Shown here piece by piece: positions 43,332-52,265 of a stretch of DNA of 56,217 nt. Location of the stretch: the NCBI GenBank assembly GCA_945905815.1, contig CAMDQH010000012.1, positions 1 through 56,217 on the forward strand, written 5' to 3'. This DNA is from Bacteriovorax stolpii. Lineage in GTDB: Bacteria > Bdellovibrionota > Bacteriovoracia > Bacteriovoracales > Bacteriovoracaceae. The translations under genes were made by a program, and so were the position numbers. Positions within the stretch are counted from its first letter, which is position 1. The number at the start of each line of letters is the position of its first letter. The notes below the pieces were generated by a model. The model was given only the letters and a program-made list of their open reading frames with translations. It did not search any database and had not been told where the DNA came from.

Positions 43332-43783
43332 TTACCTTCCTTGGTATAAAAGATGGCAGCCCTGCCGTCTTGTTTATCTAAGATGGGCCATGATCACACA
43401 GACTAATTTTGTCTCGAAGGGAGTAAGATCTTCCGTGTGAAAAATGGTAAGTGATTGATTTATTTCTATGGATGCAGAGATGTCAAGTTTCCACATTCCT
43501 ATAAGGTTCTTGAGAGGTAGATTCTTTCAACGTTTATAAGTGGCAAAGTCAAGAAATGACGTCCTGAAAATAACGAGGTTTATGCCGGCACAGCAAACCA
43601 AGATATTGCAATTAATCCAGTTTTAACTCAGTGGGTCCCTAAATTCTTGTAGCTTCATTGCCAAAAAATGGTCCCTTTATATGGGGTTTACGTGGATTTG
43701 ATGGACGAAAGTGCCTTGGGTATCTTAGAATTTTCTTTGGAATATAATTTCAAAATAATAATCATGGAAGATTTGGAGTTATC
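43332..43783. other. 452-bp intergenic region with coding-like fragments and a candidate promoter
   Basis: On the minus strand TTGACA (43481-43486 in plus coordinates TGTCAA), 17 bp, then an AT-rich -10-like stretch could serve the metzincin-like gene. On the plus strand, two out-of-phase segments read like protein: 43563-43652 (YAGTANQDIAINPVLTQWVP) and 43652-43747 (GPFIWGLRGFDGRKCLGYLR). There is no start codon or ribosome-binding site. It looks like a degraded gene; no RNA gene or repeat is seen. Confidence 0.35.
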
Positions 43784-44674
43784 TTGAAAACGTTAATGGC
43801 ACTTTTAGTCCTTATAATCTCTACTCATACCCTCGCCGATTCTGTGAGCTTGCATTTATTTCGTTCTCCATTAGGAATTAATTGGGCGACGCCTTGGGAA
43901 ATGACTGTTTCAACTCTTAAGAACTCAGTTGCCAACACGCATGGCAAACGCGCCTTTTCTATTAGCCACGTTTTTGCTGAAATTAATTGCAACTCAACGA
44001 ATGAACATATTTACCGTGGACAAACTTCTATTGAGAATTCAGGTGAAAGGGATCTCCTTTTCAAAAAGAAATATGGCATGGGTGTCATGTTCTTCACCTA
44101 TGAAGGTAAGTTTGAAAAAGATGAGACAATTTTAAATGACATGGCCCCCTATGAAGGGTCTGAAAGACGTGGAACTTTTACTGCAATTGTTAACCCTGCA
44201 ACTTGTCAGCGCATGCTTCGTTACGTGCGTGAGTATGAGGAGCGCGGCTACGGAAATATCTATTCAGGACTTCAGGCCGATCCTTTAAAAGGTGAAGGGT
44301 CCGGCTGTTCAGCCTTTGCAGTTAGCTTTCTGAGAGTTGGCGGATTAATGGAGCCATTCGTAAAAGAATGGCAAAATGTAATAGATGTTCCAAAGCGTTT
44401 TGTCGGCGGACCACTGACTGGCAACAAGGTCAGCATATTCAAGCTCCTCGCTTCTCCAGGGGCCAAATGGTCAAACAAGGAAGCTCATATTCACCTTGAA
44501 GCATGGAATCCGGAAAGAATGCTTGAATGGGTCAATAAAACTCATGACTTCGTATTAAATGGTGGCGTTATGGAAGGACTCGGAGTTTCCATTGATAGTG
44601 TAGGGGAATCTCGGCACGTAACAGTTGATCTTTATGATAGGGCCACCCCGTACGGACCTATCTGGCTAATTTAG
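43784..44674 (+). CDS. exported protein, possible permuted NlpC/P60-like hydrolase
   Basis: 296 aa from TTG 43784 (GGAG 6 nt upstream) with a signal peptide (LIISTHTLA, about residue 18). FSISHVFAEINC puts a His early, and GSGCSAFAVSFLRVGG puts a Cys in a helix start later; that His-before-Cys order is the permuted NlpC/P60 (LRAT/YiiX-like) arrangement. No confirmed family. If correct, a cysteine peptidase, amidase or acyltransferase outside the cytoplasm. It starts a run of secreted enzyme genes on the plus strand. Confidence 0.5.
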   Translation: MKTLMALLVLIISTHTLADSVSLHLFRSPLGINWATPWEMTVSTLKNSVANTHGKRAFSISHVFAEINCNSTNEHIYRGQTSIENSGERDLLFKKKYGMGVMFFTYEGKFEKDETILNDMAPYEGSERRGTFTAIVNPATCQRMLRYVREYEERGYGNIYSGLQADPLKGEGSGCSAFAVSFLRVGGLMEPFVKEWQNVIDVPKRFVGGPLTGNKVSIFKLLASPGAKWSNKEAHIHLEAWNPERMLEWVNKTHDFVLNGGVMEGLGVSIDSVGESRHVTVDLYDRATPYGPIWLI

Positions 44675-44731
44675 TCAGGCTTTCACAAGTATTAAATTAG
44701 CTGTCTTCTTAGCCGATAAGCTATTCAGCTT

Positions 44732-46279
44732 ATGAATTGGAATCATTTATTAATTTTGTTTTTATTGATTACTTACAGCTTGGTTTCAACCAATCCAGAA
44801 GCCTTGCGTTCTCCAGCTGCGGAAGACGTAACTCAATATGGCTGGAAAATAACTTTTGAAGATGAATTTAATGGTCGTAATGATGCTATTGCGCAAGGCA
44901 CTTCGAGCAGCTGTTTTGACATGACTCCGCAGTGCTTGCTTAATTACTGGGGGCAGAAAGATTGTAAACAAGAGTATCATGCCAATTTGCGCGATCTGAA
45001 TAAATGCAATTGGCGAGTTTACGATATGTATAACTGGATGGATTTTGATGCTAAAGAAGGTCAAGGTATTAACGCCCTTAATCCTTCGCAGGTCGAAGTC
45101 AAAAATGGAAATCTCACTCTCTATGCTTCAAGAAGTCCCTACTCAAGCAGCGAGCTTGATTGTAAAAGAAATTTTTACGATACCGAAATCAGCTGGGATA
45201 ATTACACCAAGAAATGTCCTTTTATTTCAGGTGGAATTAATAGTAAGACTCATGACAATCATGGAACCCCAGTCGGGTTTGCTCAGGAGTATGGCCGCTT
45301 TGAAGTGAGAGCAATTCTTCCTGGTGGACCTGGAACCTGGCCTGCGCACTGGTTGCTACCAGATATTGAGCCTGACAAAAATTCTGCCGGCAAAGGCTGT
45401 GGATGGCCTTTTAGCGGTGAAATCGACATTATGGAAATGTGGTCCGACTCTAATAATAAAAAATATAAAGGTGGTTTGATTACTGGGGACTGTGACCAGA
45501 GCATTGCCGGTGGAGAGGGTGGCTATGGTGAATCTAAAACGATTACCACGGACTACCATAAGTACATTGTGGAATGGACTCCTAATTACGTGAAGTTTCT
45601 TTTTGATGATACCGTTATTAATACGGTCTACAAAGATGATCCAATTCGCAGTAAGTATCATCAAAATGATGGAACTAATTATTCCGCTGATGAACTGGAT
45701 GATCGTTTTAAGCATCCGGCCCGAATTCCTAATCATCCTTTTTACTGGATTCTTAATACCACCATCGAACATGGTCTAGGGAAAAAAGAAAAATATCGAC
45801 CCGATCCGAATAATTTTCAAACTACGAAACATGTGATTGATTACGTCAGAACCTACACCCGATGTACTGCAGCCGATGATCCCAAGCAGTGTGTGAAGTT
45901 TAAAGATAAAGATACTGTTTATAATTACAATACAAATAAAAATGAAACAGCTTCTGTTGAAATTAATGCATTTCCGAGTCCTCAAATAAAAGGTCAAAAT
46001 ATGACCACAAGGATAACTTCAAATCAGTACTGTAAAAATCTCACTTTTACGCTGGTGAACATGGGCGGTCAAATTGTCGGTGTGGACAAAGTATCAGCGG
46101 AAGACCGTACCAGAGGAAATCTCTACAAAGGTCCGATCGATAAAGATGAAACGAAGGAAATCGTGTTTATGACAAATAACCTCGCCGCAGGAATGTATCT
46201 TGTCACTGCCTGGTTCGATGGGTGTGGTTATGATGGAAGCGGCGAAGGGAATCACGTATTTAAGATGATCATTATCTAG
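44732..46279 (+). CDS. secreted glycoside hydrolase family 16 (beta-glucanase-like)
   Basis: 515 aa with a signal peptide (about 1-19). The GH16 domain covers about 35-385: YGRFEVRAILPGGPGTWPAH, then the catalytic motif GEIDIMEMW with Glu230 (nucleophile), Asp232 and Glu235 (acid/base), and WTPNYVKFLFDD. GH16 enzymes cut beta-1,3/1,4-glucans such as laminarin or related polysaccharides by retention. Several Cys residues in an inserted N-terminal stretch suggest disulfides. A C-terminal domain of about 100 residues follows, perhaps a beta-sandwich. Prey or environmental polysaccharide is the likely substrate. Confidence 0.88.
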   Translation: MNWNHLLILFLLITYSLVSTNPEALRSPAAEDVTQYGWKITFEDEFNGRNDAIAQGTSSSCFDMTPQCLLNYWGQKDCKQEYHANLRDLNKCNWRVYDMYNWMDFDAKEGQGINALNPSQVEVKNGNLTLYASRSPYSSSELDCKRNFYDTEISWDNYTKKCPFISGGINSKTHDNHGTPVGFAQEYGRFEVRAILPGGPGTWPAHWLLPDIEPDKNSAGKGCGWPFSGEIDIMEMWSDSNNKKYKGGLITGDCDQSIAGGEGGYGESKTITTDYHKYIVEWTPNYVKFLFDDTVINTVYKDDPIRSKYHQNDGTNYSADELDDRFKHPARIPNHPFYWILNTTIEHGLGKKEKYRPDPNNFQTTKHVIDYVRTYTRCTAADDPKQCVKFKDKDTVYNYNTNKNETASVEINAFPSPQIKGQNMTTRITSNQYCKNLTFTLVNMGGQIVGVDKVSAEDRTRGNLYKGPIDKDETKEIVFMTNNLAAGMYLVTAWFDGCGYDGSGEGNHVFKMIII

Positions 46280-46354
46280 ACAGCATGAATCCTTTTCACC
46301 CTTTTGCATTTCAGTCTGAGCAGTATCTTCACTTCGAATTATACTACCCACCAC

Positions 46355-47260
46355 ATGAATAAATTTATTATCTTCTTAATTTCTATGTGTCTTAGCTTTG
46401 CTGCCCTGGCTAAACGCCACAAAGAAATGGTCGCGGATGCCCATTATGGACCACATGAAAGACAGATATTTGATCTATGGATGCCCAAATCTTTAACCAA
46501 GACTCCCTTAGTGATTTATATCCATGGCGGGGGGTGGGTCCAGGGTAGTAAGGATGATATCCACGGTAACCAAATCATAAAAAAGTATCTCAAAGCTGGT
46601 ATCGCTTTCGCTTCAATTAACTATCGTTATTTAAAACATGCCCCACTGCAGACTATCATGCGCGAAGATATCGCGGGTTTTGTTCAATACATTCGCTATC
46701 ACGCAAAGAAATACAATATTAATAAAAAGCTTGTTATGTCCCATGGGTTTAGCGCCGGCGGAAGTGCTAGTCTATGGCTCGGAACTCATGATGACATTGC
46801 TGATGAAGAAAATATTGACCCTGTAAAACGTGAATCCAGTAGGATGCTTGCCGTAGGGCATCTGAGTGCTCAAGTGTCCTATGACTTTATTGATTGGTAT
46901 GAATACTTTGACAGTGCAAAAGTTGATCTCTATGTCGGCAAGCAGGTCTGGTCACGATATCATCTATCTTCAATTGAAGAGCTTTATACTAAGCAGGGCA
47001 TGGAGATCAGACAAGATCTTGATATGTACGAGAACATGAGTGCCGATGATGCTCCAGTTCTTTTCTGGAACGGACTGCCTGACATTGAAAGCCAGGATGG
47101 AAGCCATTTTATGCATAGTCCACGGCATGCCAAATTGCTTTATGCCCGTTCACAAAGCTTAGGACTTGAGGCAAAGCTTATTTTAGATGGAGACAAGTTT
47201 ATTAAAACCGATGTCATGGGCGAGGCGTTTAAGTTCTTTCGTAAAAAGATTAACCCTTAA
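46355..47260 (+). CDS. exported alpha/beta hydrolase (esterase-like)
   Basis: 301 aa from ATG 46355, which puts the signal peptide (FIIFLISMCLSFAALA) at the N-terminus; the open frame extends to 46304 without support. HGGG (57-60) is the oxyanion hole and GFSAGG (131-136) the nucleophile elbow with Ser133. His251 in GSHFMHS and Asp243/248 are the candidate triad partners. Resembles BD-FAE/carboxylesterase hydrolases, which deacylate esters on polysaccharides. It follows GH16, fitting polysaccharide breakdown. The stop overlaps the pseudogene end by 4 bp. Confidence 0.75.
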   Translation: MNKFIIFLISMCLSFAALAKRHKEMVADAHYGPHERQIFDLWMPKSLTKTPLVIYIHGGGWVQGSKDDIHGNQIIKKYLKAGIAFASINYRYLKHAPLQTIMREDIAGFVQYIRYHAKKYNINKKLVMSHGFSAGGSASLWLGTHDDIADEENIDPVKRESSRMLAVGHLSAQVSYDFIDWYEYFDSAKVDLYVGKQVWSRYHLSSIEELYTKQGMEIRQDLDMYENMSADDAPVLFWNGLPDIESQDGSHFMHSPRHAKLLYARSQSLGLEAKLILDGDKFIKTDVMGEAFKFFRKKINP

Positions 47261-47696
47261 AGGTGTACTGTCTTTGTGTTTTGATTTCCAATTAATTCAG
47301 TTTCTCCGACTTCCTGATGACAATCAACAGCGTCGCCATCAACTGTTCCCGTGATATATTTAACCTGACCGAACGCTTGAAAATATTTGGCATGAAAAGC
47401 CGAAATGAAAAATTCATGGCCATTCTTTTCGATTCTGGCCGTGAATGTATCTGAAGGCTGGTCGATCATTTGGGCAGGATTATTACCTTGGGCATAAAAA
47501 AAACTCTAGAACCTCTTTCTGCCCACTCGTAATCCTTAATATCTACTGTGTAAGGTCTGGAGTTGATTTTTATATTAGTGTTAAAATAAGTCGTGAAAGA
47601 GTGGCTGGCGTATAGTCTGAATTTCCATTTGTCGGCCACTACAGGTTTTGCACAGCTGGAAGCATTCACTTGGATACCTTTATCCAGTGCTTGATT
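47257..47696 (-). pseudogene. truncated, frameshifted copy of the adjacent outer-membrane protein gene
   Basis: Two frames (47466-47669 extended to 47696, and 47257-47469) align in order to residues about 60-220 of the protein encoded at 47695-48744. Matches include ASHSFTTYFN, VDIKDYEWAERGSR against VDIKDYQWAERSSR, and IEKNGHEFFISAFH. A frameshift lies near 47466-47515: after VFFMP the frame is lost, and it returns at MIDQPSDTFTA. The copy lacks the signal peptide and the C-terminal barrel half. Its left end joins directly to the stop codon of the intact gene. Confidence 0.85.
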
Positions 47697-48744
47697 AGAC
47701 TTCGGGGACTTTCTTTTTATGGTTCTTAGGATTATAGATCATAAACTTCATGCCAACACTATTCCCCATAAAGCCTAAGTTATACTTCTGAGTCCCATCA
47801 AGGAAGCCATGTTCCTGACGATACATGGAGAGTTTGTTTTCGTAGAATACTCCAAATCTTTCTTTCGGTGAGTTGATTTCAATTCTGTTTGTTAGGCTTG
47901 CGCCAAGACCTTGGACCCCATAAGCATCATCATGTCCTTCAAATTCCCACCATTCATTTTCTTTAACCATGACTGATAGGTTTTGCCCAACCATTACACC
48001 AACTGCAAGGCTAGGAACGTATGTTAATGATCCAATTTTACCTTTTAAAAGGGTAAATCTGTGGCCATAGCCTATTTCGAAAGTCATTTGTTTATGCGTG
48101 TTTTGATTTCTTACCAATTCGCTTTCACCTGGAACTTGATCATAGCCATCAAAGGGTTTATTAATATCTTGTATACCGTCAACAGCTGTTCCATCAATCG
48201 TTCCCTTCATATATTTAACTTGATTTTCTGCTTGAAGAAATTTGGGGTGAAAAGCCGAAATGAAAAACTCATGACCATTTTTTTCAATGCTCGCCGTGAA
48301 GGTGTTACTTGGTTCATCAATCATTTGAAATGGATTACTTCCTGGCTTTCTCCACTCTTCTGGAGTGAAGAACTCTCTCGAACTTCTTTCTGCCCACTGA
48401 TAATCTTTGATATCAACATTATATCGAGTTGATCTGAAAGAAACGTCGCTATTAAAGTATGTAGTGAATGAATGACTGGCGTAAAAGCGGAATTTCCATT
48501 TATCTGCAGATGTAGGGGGGAGACATTCTTCTTTAACAGTTGGCTTAACTCCTTTATCAAGATCCAGGATAGTACTATTAACTTCGGCTTTAAGAAATTC
48601 ATCACAGAAACCTCTGTCTATAATGATCAAATCCTTAGGAATGTCTTTTCCTTGGCAGATACCTAAAATATCAGGTTTAACCTGAGCAAAAGCTGAGATT
48701 GAAAGAAAAGAGAAGATTAAGGATAGACCAATGTGAGATTTCAT
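47695..48744 (-). CDS. exported, probable outer-membrane beta-barrel protein
   Basis: 349 aa with a signal peptide (FLSISAFAQ, about residue 20) and Shine-Dalgarno AGGAG. After a Cys-containing N-terminal segment (about 25-75) come long amphipathic strands: WKFRFYASHSFTTYF, NGHEFFISAFHPKF, YGHRFTLLKGKIGSL. The pattern is that of an outer-membrane barrel. No named family. A partial copy lies immediately downstream, showing recent tandem duplication and decay. Confidence 0.62.
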   Translation of the reverse strand: MKSHIGLSLIFSFLSISAFAQVKPDILGICQGKDIPKDLIIIDRGFCDEFLKAEVNSTILDLDKGVKPTVKEECLPPTSADKWKFRFYASHSFTTYFNSDVSFRSTRYNVDIKDYQWAERSSREFFTPEEWRKPGSNPFQMIDEPSNTFTASIEKNGHEFFISAFHPKFLQAENQVKYMKGTIDGTAVDGIQDINKPFDGYDQVPGESELVRNQNTHKQMTFEIGYGHRFTLLKGKIGSLTYVPSLAVGVMVGQNLSVMVKENEWWEFEGHDDAYGVQGLGASLTNRIEINSPKERFGVFYENKLSMYRQEHGFLDGTQKYNLGFMGNSVGMKFMIYNPKNHKKKVPEV

Positions 48745-48873
48745 AAATACTCCTATATAGGGTAGTTAAAGCAAATCTTAGGCCAAGTTGAGATAGGTTA
48801 AACTTCATTGTTTTAGATAAAAGTGTGAACTTTTTAGCATGGCCGTCTAAATAATAGACAATTATGACGAGCA

Positions 48874-49398
48874 CTAAATTTTTTTTTCGAATTCCTTTAG
48901 AATCAGACCAGTTACTTTTGGCAAACCAAACTTGGGATCATTTTCTGGAAAAGGTTCAAATTTTCCAGTCGCCTTGTAACCTCGACGCTCATAAAAAGCG
49001 ATTAGCTCGTTTCTTGTTGGAATAACTGTGAATCGAATACGCTTAAATTGATAACCTCTGGCAATATTTTCAAGATGTTCTAACATTTTTTTTCCGAGGC
49101 CTAGGGCCTGAAGCTTGGGTTCCACTGTTAACATACCAAAATAAAGAGTATCAGGCAGTTCCTGGATAAGATGAACACTGCCAATAATTTTCTGTGAGTC
49201 GTCATTGAAGGCAATTTCAATTTGATTTTGTGGAGTTGTCATCATCTCTACGAGTTTTTTAGAATCTGTACGTTGCCCACCTAAAAGACTGGCTTCTGTA
49301 GTCCAGCCTTGTTCTGAATATTCGCCACGATAAGCCGAGTTAACCAGGTCAGCAAGTTCCTGAGCATGTAAAGAGGTAGCCGTTTGGAAACGCATCAT
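48874..49398 (-). CDS. GNAT-family N-acetyltransferase
   Basis: 174 aa. The acetyl-CoA motif A is clear: YFGMLTVEPKLQALGLGKKM (the Q/R-x-x-G-x-G/A loop is QALGLGKK), followed by RIRFTVIPTRNELIAFYERR and GYKATG, the motif B region. Cytoplasmic; substrate unknown. Monocistronic, divergent from the HAD gene. Confidence 0.85.
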   Translation of the reverse strand: MMRFQTATSLHAQELADLVNSAYRGEYSEQGWTTEASLLGGQRTDSKKLVEMMTTPQNQIEIAFNDDSQKIIGSVHLIQELPDTLYFGMLTVEPKLQALGLGKKMLEHLENIARGYQFKRIRFTVIPTRNELIAFYERRGYKATGKFEPFPENDPKFGLPKVTGLILKEFEKKI

Positions 49399-49442
49399 GA
49401 CTTCATCATAGTCAATTTAAGATTAATGAGTAAAATGAATTC

Positions 49443-50090
49443 ATGAGAAATATAAAAGGCTTTATTTTTGATATGGATGGGGTGATTGTCGATAATCATA
49501 GGTATCACTTTAAGGCGTGGATGGCATTTGCTACGAAGCATAAATTTGAATTAAACGAAAAGATTTATCGGGAAACCTTCAATGGTAAAACCAATACCGA
49601 TCTATTTAAGATGATCTTTGGTGAGATCTCACAAACTCAGATAGATGCTTATTCCCTAGAAAAAGAATCCAATTACCAAAAACTTTATGCTGAAGAGATG
49701 AAGCCACTGAAAGGATTAATTGATTTTTTAGAGTACTTACATCTTCGTAGGTATAAAGTTGCTTTGGGAACATCAGCACCTACTTCAAATGTTGATTTCA
49801 CTCTAGATAATCTTTTTTTACGAAAATATTTTCACGTAATTGTTGATGGCCCTCAGGTATTTCGCGGTAAACCCGATCCAGAGGTTTATGTAAGATGTGC
49901 TACTTTGCTTGGTCTGGACCCAAAAGAGTGCGTGGTGTTTGAGGATTCATTGGCAGGGCTTGAATCTGGGAAAAGAGCGGAGTGCGAAATTGTAGGAGTC
50001 GCGACGTCTCATGAAGCATATGAATTAAAACCACTAACTGAAAATATTATTCATGATTTTACTGACGCAAGAAACCTATTTCGCTTCTAG
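49443..50090 (+). CDS. HAD hydrolase, beta-phosphoglucomutase-like
   Basis: 215 aa. Asp10 and Asp12 (FDMDGVIVDNHRYHFKAW) are nucleophile and acid. The cap is helical and C1-type (about 16-85). Motif II LGTSAPT, motif III GKPDPEVY, and motif IV VFEDSLAGLESG are present. Very close to phosphatases and phosphoglucomutases of the subgroup; exact substrate undefined. Its 3' end overlaps the convergent gene by 15 bp. Confidence 0.85.
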   Translation: MRNIKGFIFDMDGVIVDNHRYHFKAWMAFATKHKFELNEKIYRETFNGKTNTDLFKMIFGEISQTQIDAYSLEKESNYQKLYAEEMKPLKGLIDFLEYLHLRRYKVALGTSAPTSNVDFTLDNLFLRKYFHVIVDGPQVFRGKPDPEVYVRCATLLGLDPKECVVFEDSLAGLESGKRAECEIVGVATSHEAYELKPLTENIIHDFTDARNLFRF

Positions 50091-50840
50091 TTGTTTTTTA
50101 ACATCGAGATAAACCTGTTTAACATTTACTTTTGCACCAATCTTTTCGAGACTTGAGTACATAGTTACTAAAGCAATACCCAAGTATAAAAAGTCGGTGG
50201 ATATATTAACTTTTTTCTCCAACATGAAATCAGCAACTTTTAAAAAAGATTCTTTAAAGCCTTTTAATTCAAATGACATTTCAGACGTTAGTGAAGCTCC
50301 GAAATGAGATTTGAAAAGTTCTGCCAGTTTTTGACGATCAGCTTCTGGCCATTTGTCGGAAGTAAGTCCTGACTTTAGAAGTCCTTGGTGGAAAATGTTT
50401 TCGTCTTCAAAGTAAAATCCATCATAGATATCTTTAAGACCTTGGGAAAAAGTAGGATTAAACTTTGTCCAAACACCTGATGGTTTGAAGTTGAATTCTT
50501 CTTTTTGTAGGTCAAAGTGACTTGGGCTCAAATCAAGAAAAAGCCCATGAGGAGAAAAAAGTTGGGCGAAATAGAGACCTAGGATCTTTTCAGCTGCCAG
50601 TTTTTTGTCTTTCAAGTCACAATGCTTGTCTACTTTATCAACTAAATTGACCTTAAAATGTGATAAAAAGGCGCTCTGCAACTCAAATAACTCGTTGTAT
50701 CCTTCTTTTTGAATGATACGGCGGGACAGTTTTGGTAGTTCTGAGGCAAGCACGCTCCATTCAACTGCTTCAAATAGCACAGTTGGAACATGCTTAAGCA
50801 ACTCTTTAAGAACTCCAGGCAAAATTCTCATAAAAATCAT
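50076..50840 (-). CDS. conserved-looking cytoplasmic protein, unknown
   Basis: 254 aa, no signal and no TM. Largely helical. The centre has FSPHGLFLDLSPSHFDLQKE, then a run of aromatics (KFNPTFSQGLKDIYDGFYFE). No motif identified. Convergent overlap of 15 bp with the HAD gene and divergent from the SDR operon, gap 45 bp. Related only possibly to regulators or kinase-like folds; unconvincing. Confidence 0.55.
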   Translation of the reverse strand: MIFMRILPGVLKELLKHVPTVLFEAVEWSVLASELPKLSRRIIQKEGYNELFELQSAFLSHFKVNLVDKVDKHCDLKDKKLAAEKILGLYFAQLFSPHGLFLDLSPSHFDLQKEEFNFKPSGVWTKFNPTFSQGLKDIYDGFYFEDENIFHQGLLKSGLTSDKWPEADRQKLAELFKSHFGASLTSEMSFELKGFKESFLKVADFMLEKKVNISTDFLYLGIALVTMYSSLEKIGAKVNVKQVYLDVKKQLEAK

Positions 50841-50885
50841 AAGTTGATTATGCTACACTCGTTGAAACATTCGCTAGGATTTTAA

Positions 50886-52265
50886 ATGAGAAAAATTCTT
50901 ATAGCAGGCGCCAGTGGGTTTATTGGGCATGCGTTAATTGATAAATTACTACAAGAAGAAGATATTGAAATTGTGGGGCTTTCACGAAACCAGAAGACGT
51001 CCCATCATCCTCGATTGTCGTGGATGGTATGCGATTTATTTTCCTTAAAGGATATTTCAGATGCGATGGTGGGTTGTGAAACGGCCTATTATTTAGTCCA
51101 TTCGATGCTTCCTTCGGCCTCTCTTTCTCAGGGAACCTTTTACGACTTCGACTTAATAATGGCAGATAACTTTGTGAGGGCCGCAAAAACTCATCAGCTT
51201 AAACATATTATTTATTTGGGCGGGATGATTCCAGTTGCTACTGATTTATCCTGGCACCTAAAAAGTCGACTTGAAGTTGAAGAAACTTTCAGAACTTCCT
51301 CAATCAGTACAACGGCGCTAAGAGCAGGGCTTATACTTGGTCCTCACGGCTCTTCCTTTACTATCTTGGAAAGATTGATTCGCCGTCTGCCGATCATGAT
51401 TTGTCCAACTTGGACCAAGACTCTTTCACAACCGATTGCTTTAAAAGATATCATAAATGCGCTACAAAGAGTCTTAGGAGATGAGAAAATCCAGGGCAAA
51501 ATTTATGATGTTGGCGGACCAGAAATTATCACCTATCAAGGGTTAATTATTAAGGCCGGTCAGCAGATTAAAAAAAGTAGCAGATTAATTACTCTGAATA
51601 TTATTCCTTTGGGGCTATCTCGTTTCTGGGTATCACTTGTAACGGGTGTTCCAAAAAAACTGGTTTATCCTTTAGTGTTGAGTTTACGCTATCAGATGCT
51701 TGCCACTGAAGATCATAAATGGCCTTATCCAGAAGATTTAAAAACGTCACTTGATGAAGCCCTTAAGTTGGCCTTGACTGGTGACAAGAAAGAAGCTTTC
51801 AAAGGCCATGTCCCTGAAGAGAAGGACGTTCGCTCAATTCAACGCTTAGTTCTTCCACCTGAAAGAAATGCGGAGTGGGTAGCAACTGAATATTTTAATT
51901 GGCTTCCGACTTTTTTATCAACTCTGGTGAGAGTTTTAGTTGAGGGTAATCGCTGTACGTTTTATCTTTTTGATCCATCGATTAAGTTATTAATTCTGGA
52001 AAAGAGTCCTGAACGGAGTTCATCTGATCGTCAGCTACTCTATATTGTTGGTGGGATTTTATCGGGGAAGCAGGGAAGAGGAAGATTAGAATTTAGAGAA
52101 GTTTTAGATCATAAATATGTAATGGCCGCTATTCATGAATTCAGGCCGGCCCTTCCCTGGTTTATTTATAAGTGGACTCAGGCGCTCATGCATCTTGTTG
52201 TGATGAAAGCTTTTGGTGAACATCTTAAATGGCATGTTATTTCTGATAAAAAGGTTATTGTATGA
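50886..52265 (+). CDS. atypical SDR NAD(P)-binding protein with DUF2867 domain
   Basis: 459 aa. The Rossmann start is ILIAGASGFIGHALIDKLL (GxxGxxG), followed by YYLVHSM, IYLGG and TALRAGLILG as in atypical SDRs of the YbjT type. The C-terminal about 140 residues match DUF2867: GNRCTFYLFDP, FREVLDHKYV, AIHEFRPALPWFIYKWTQAL. The classical SDR catalytic Tyr-x-x-x-Lys is not clear, as usual for this group. Overlaps the next gene by 4 bp. Confidence 0.78.
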   Translation: MRKILIAGASGFIGHALIDKLLQEEDIEIVGLSRNQKTSHHPRLSWMVCDLFSLKDISDAMVGCETAYYLVHSMLPSASLSQGTFYDFDLIMADNFVRAAKTHQLKHIIYLGGMIPVATDLSWHLKSRLEVEETFRTSSISTTALRAGLILGPHGSSFTILERLIRRLPIMICPTWTKTLSQPIALKDIINALQRVLGDEKIQGKIYDVGGPEIITYQGLIIKAGQQIKKSSRLITLNIIPLGLSRFWVSLVTGVPKKLVYPLVLSLRYQMLATEDHKWPYPEDLKTSLDEALKLALTGDKKEAFKGHVPEEKDVRSIQRLVLPPERNAEWVATEYFNWLPTFLSTLVRVLVEGNRCTFYLFDPSIKLLILEKSPERSSSDRQLLYIVGGILSGKQGRGRLEFREVLDHKYVMAAIHEFRPALPWFIYKWTQALMHLVVMKAFGEHLKWHVISDKKVIV

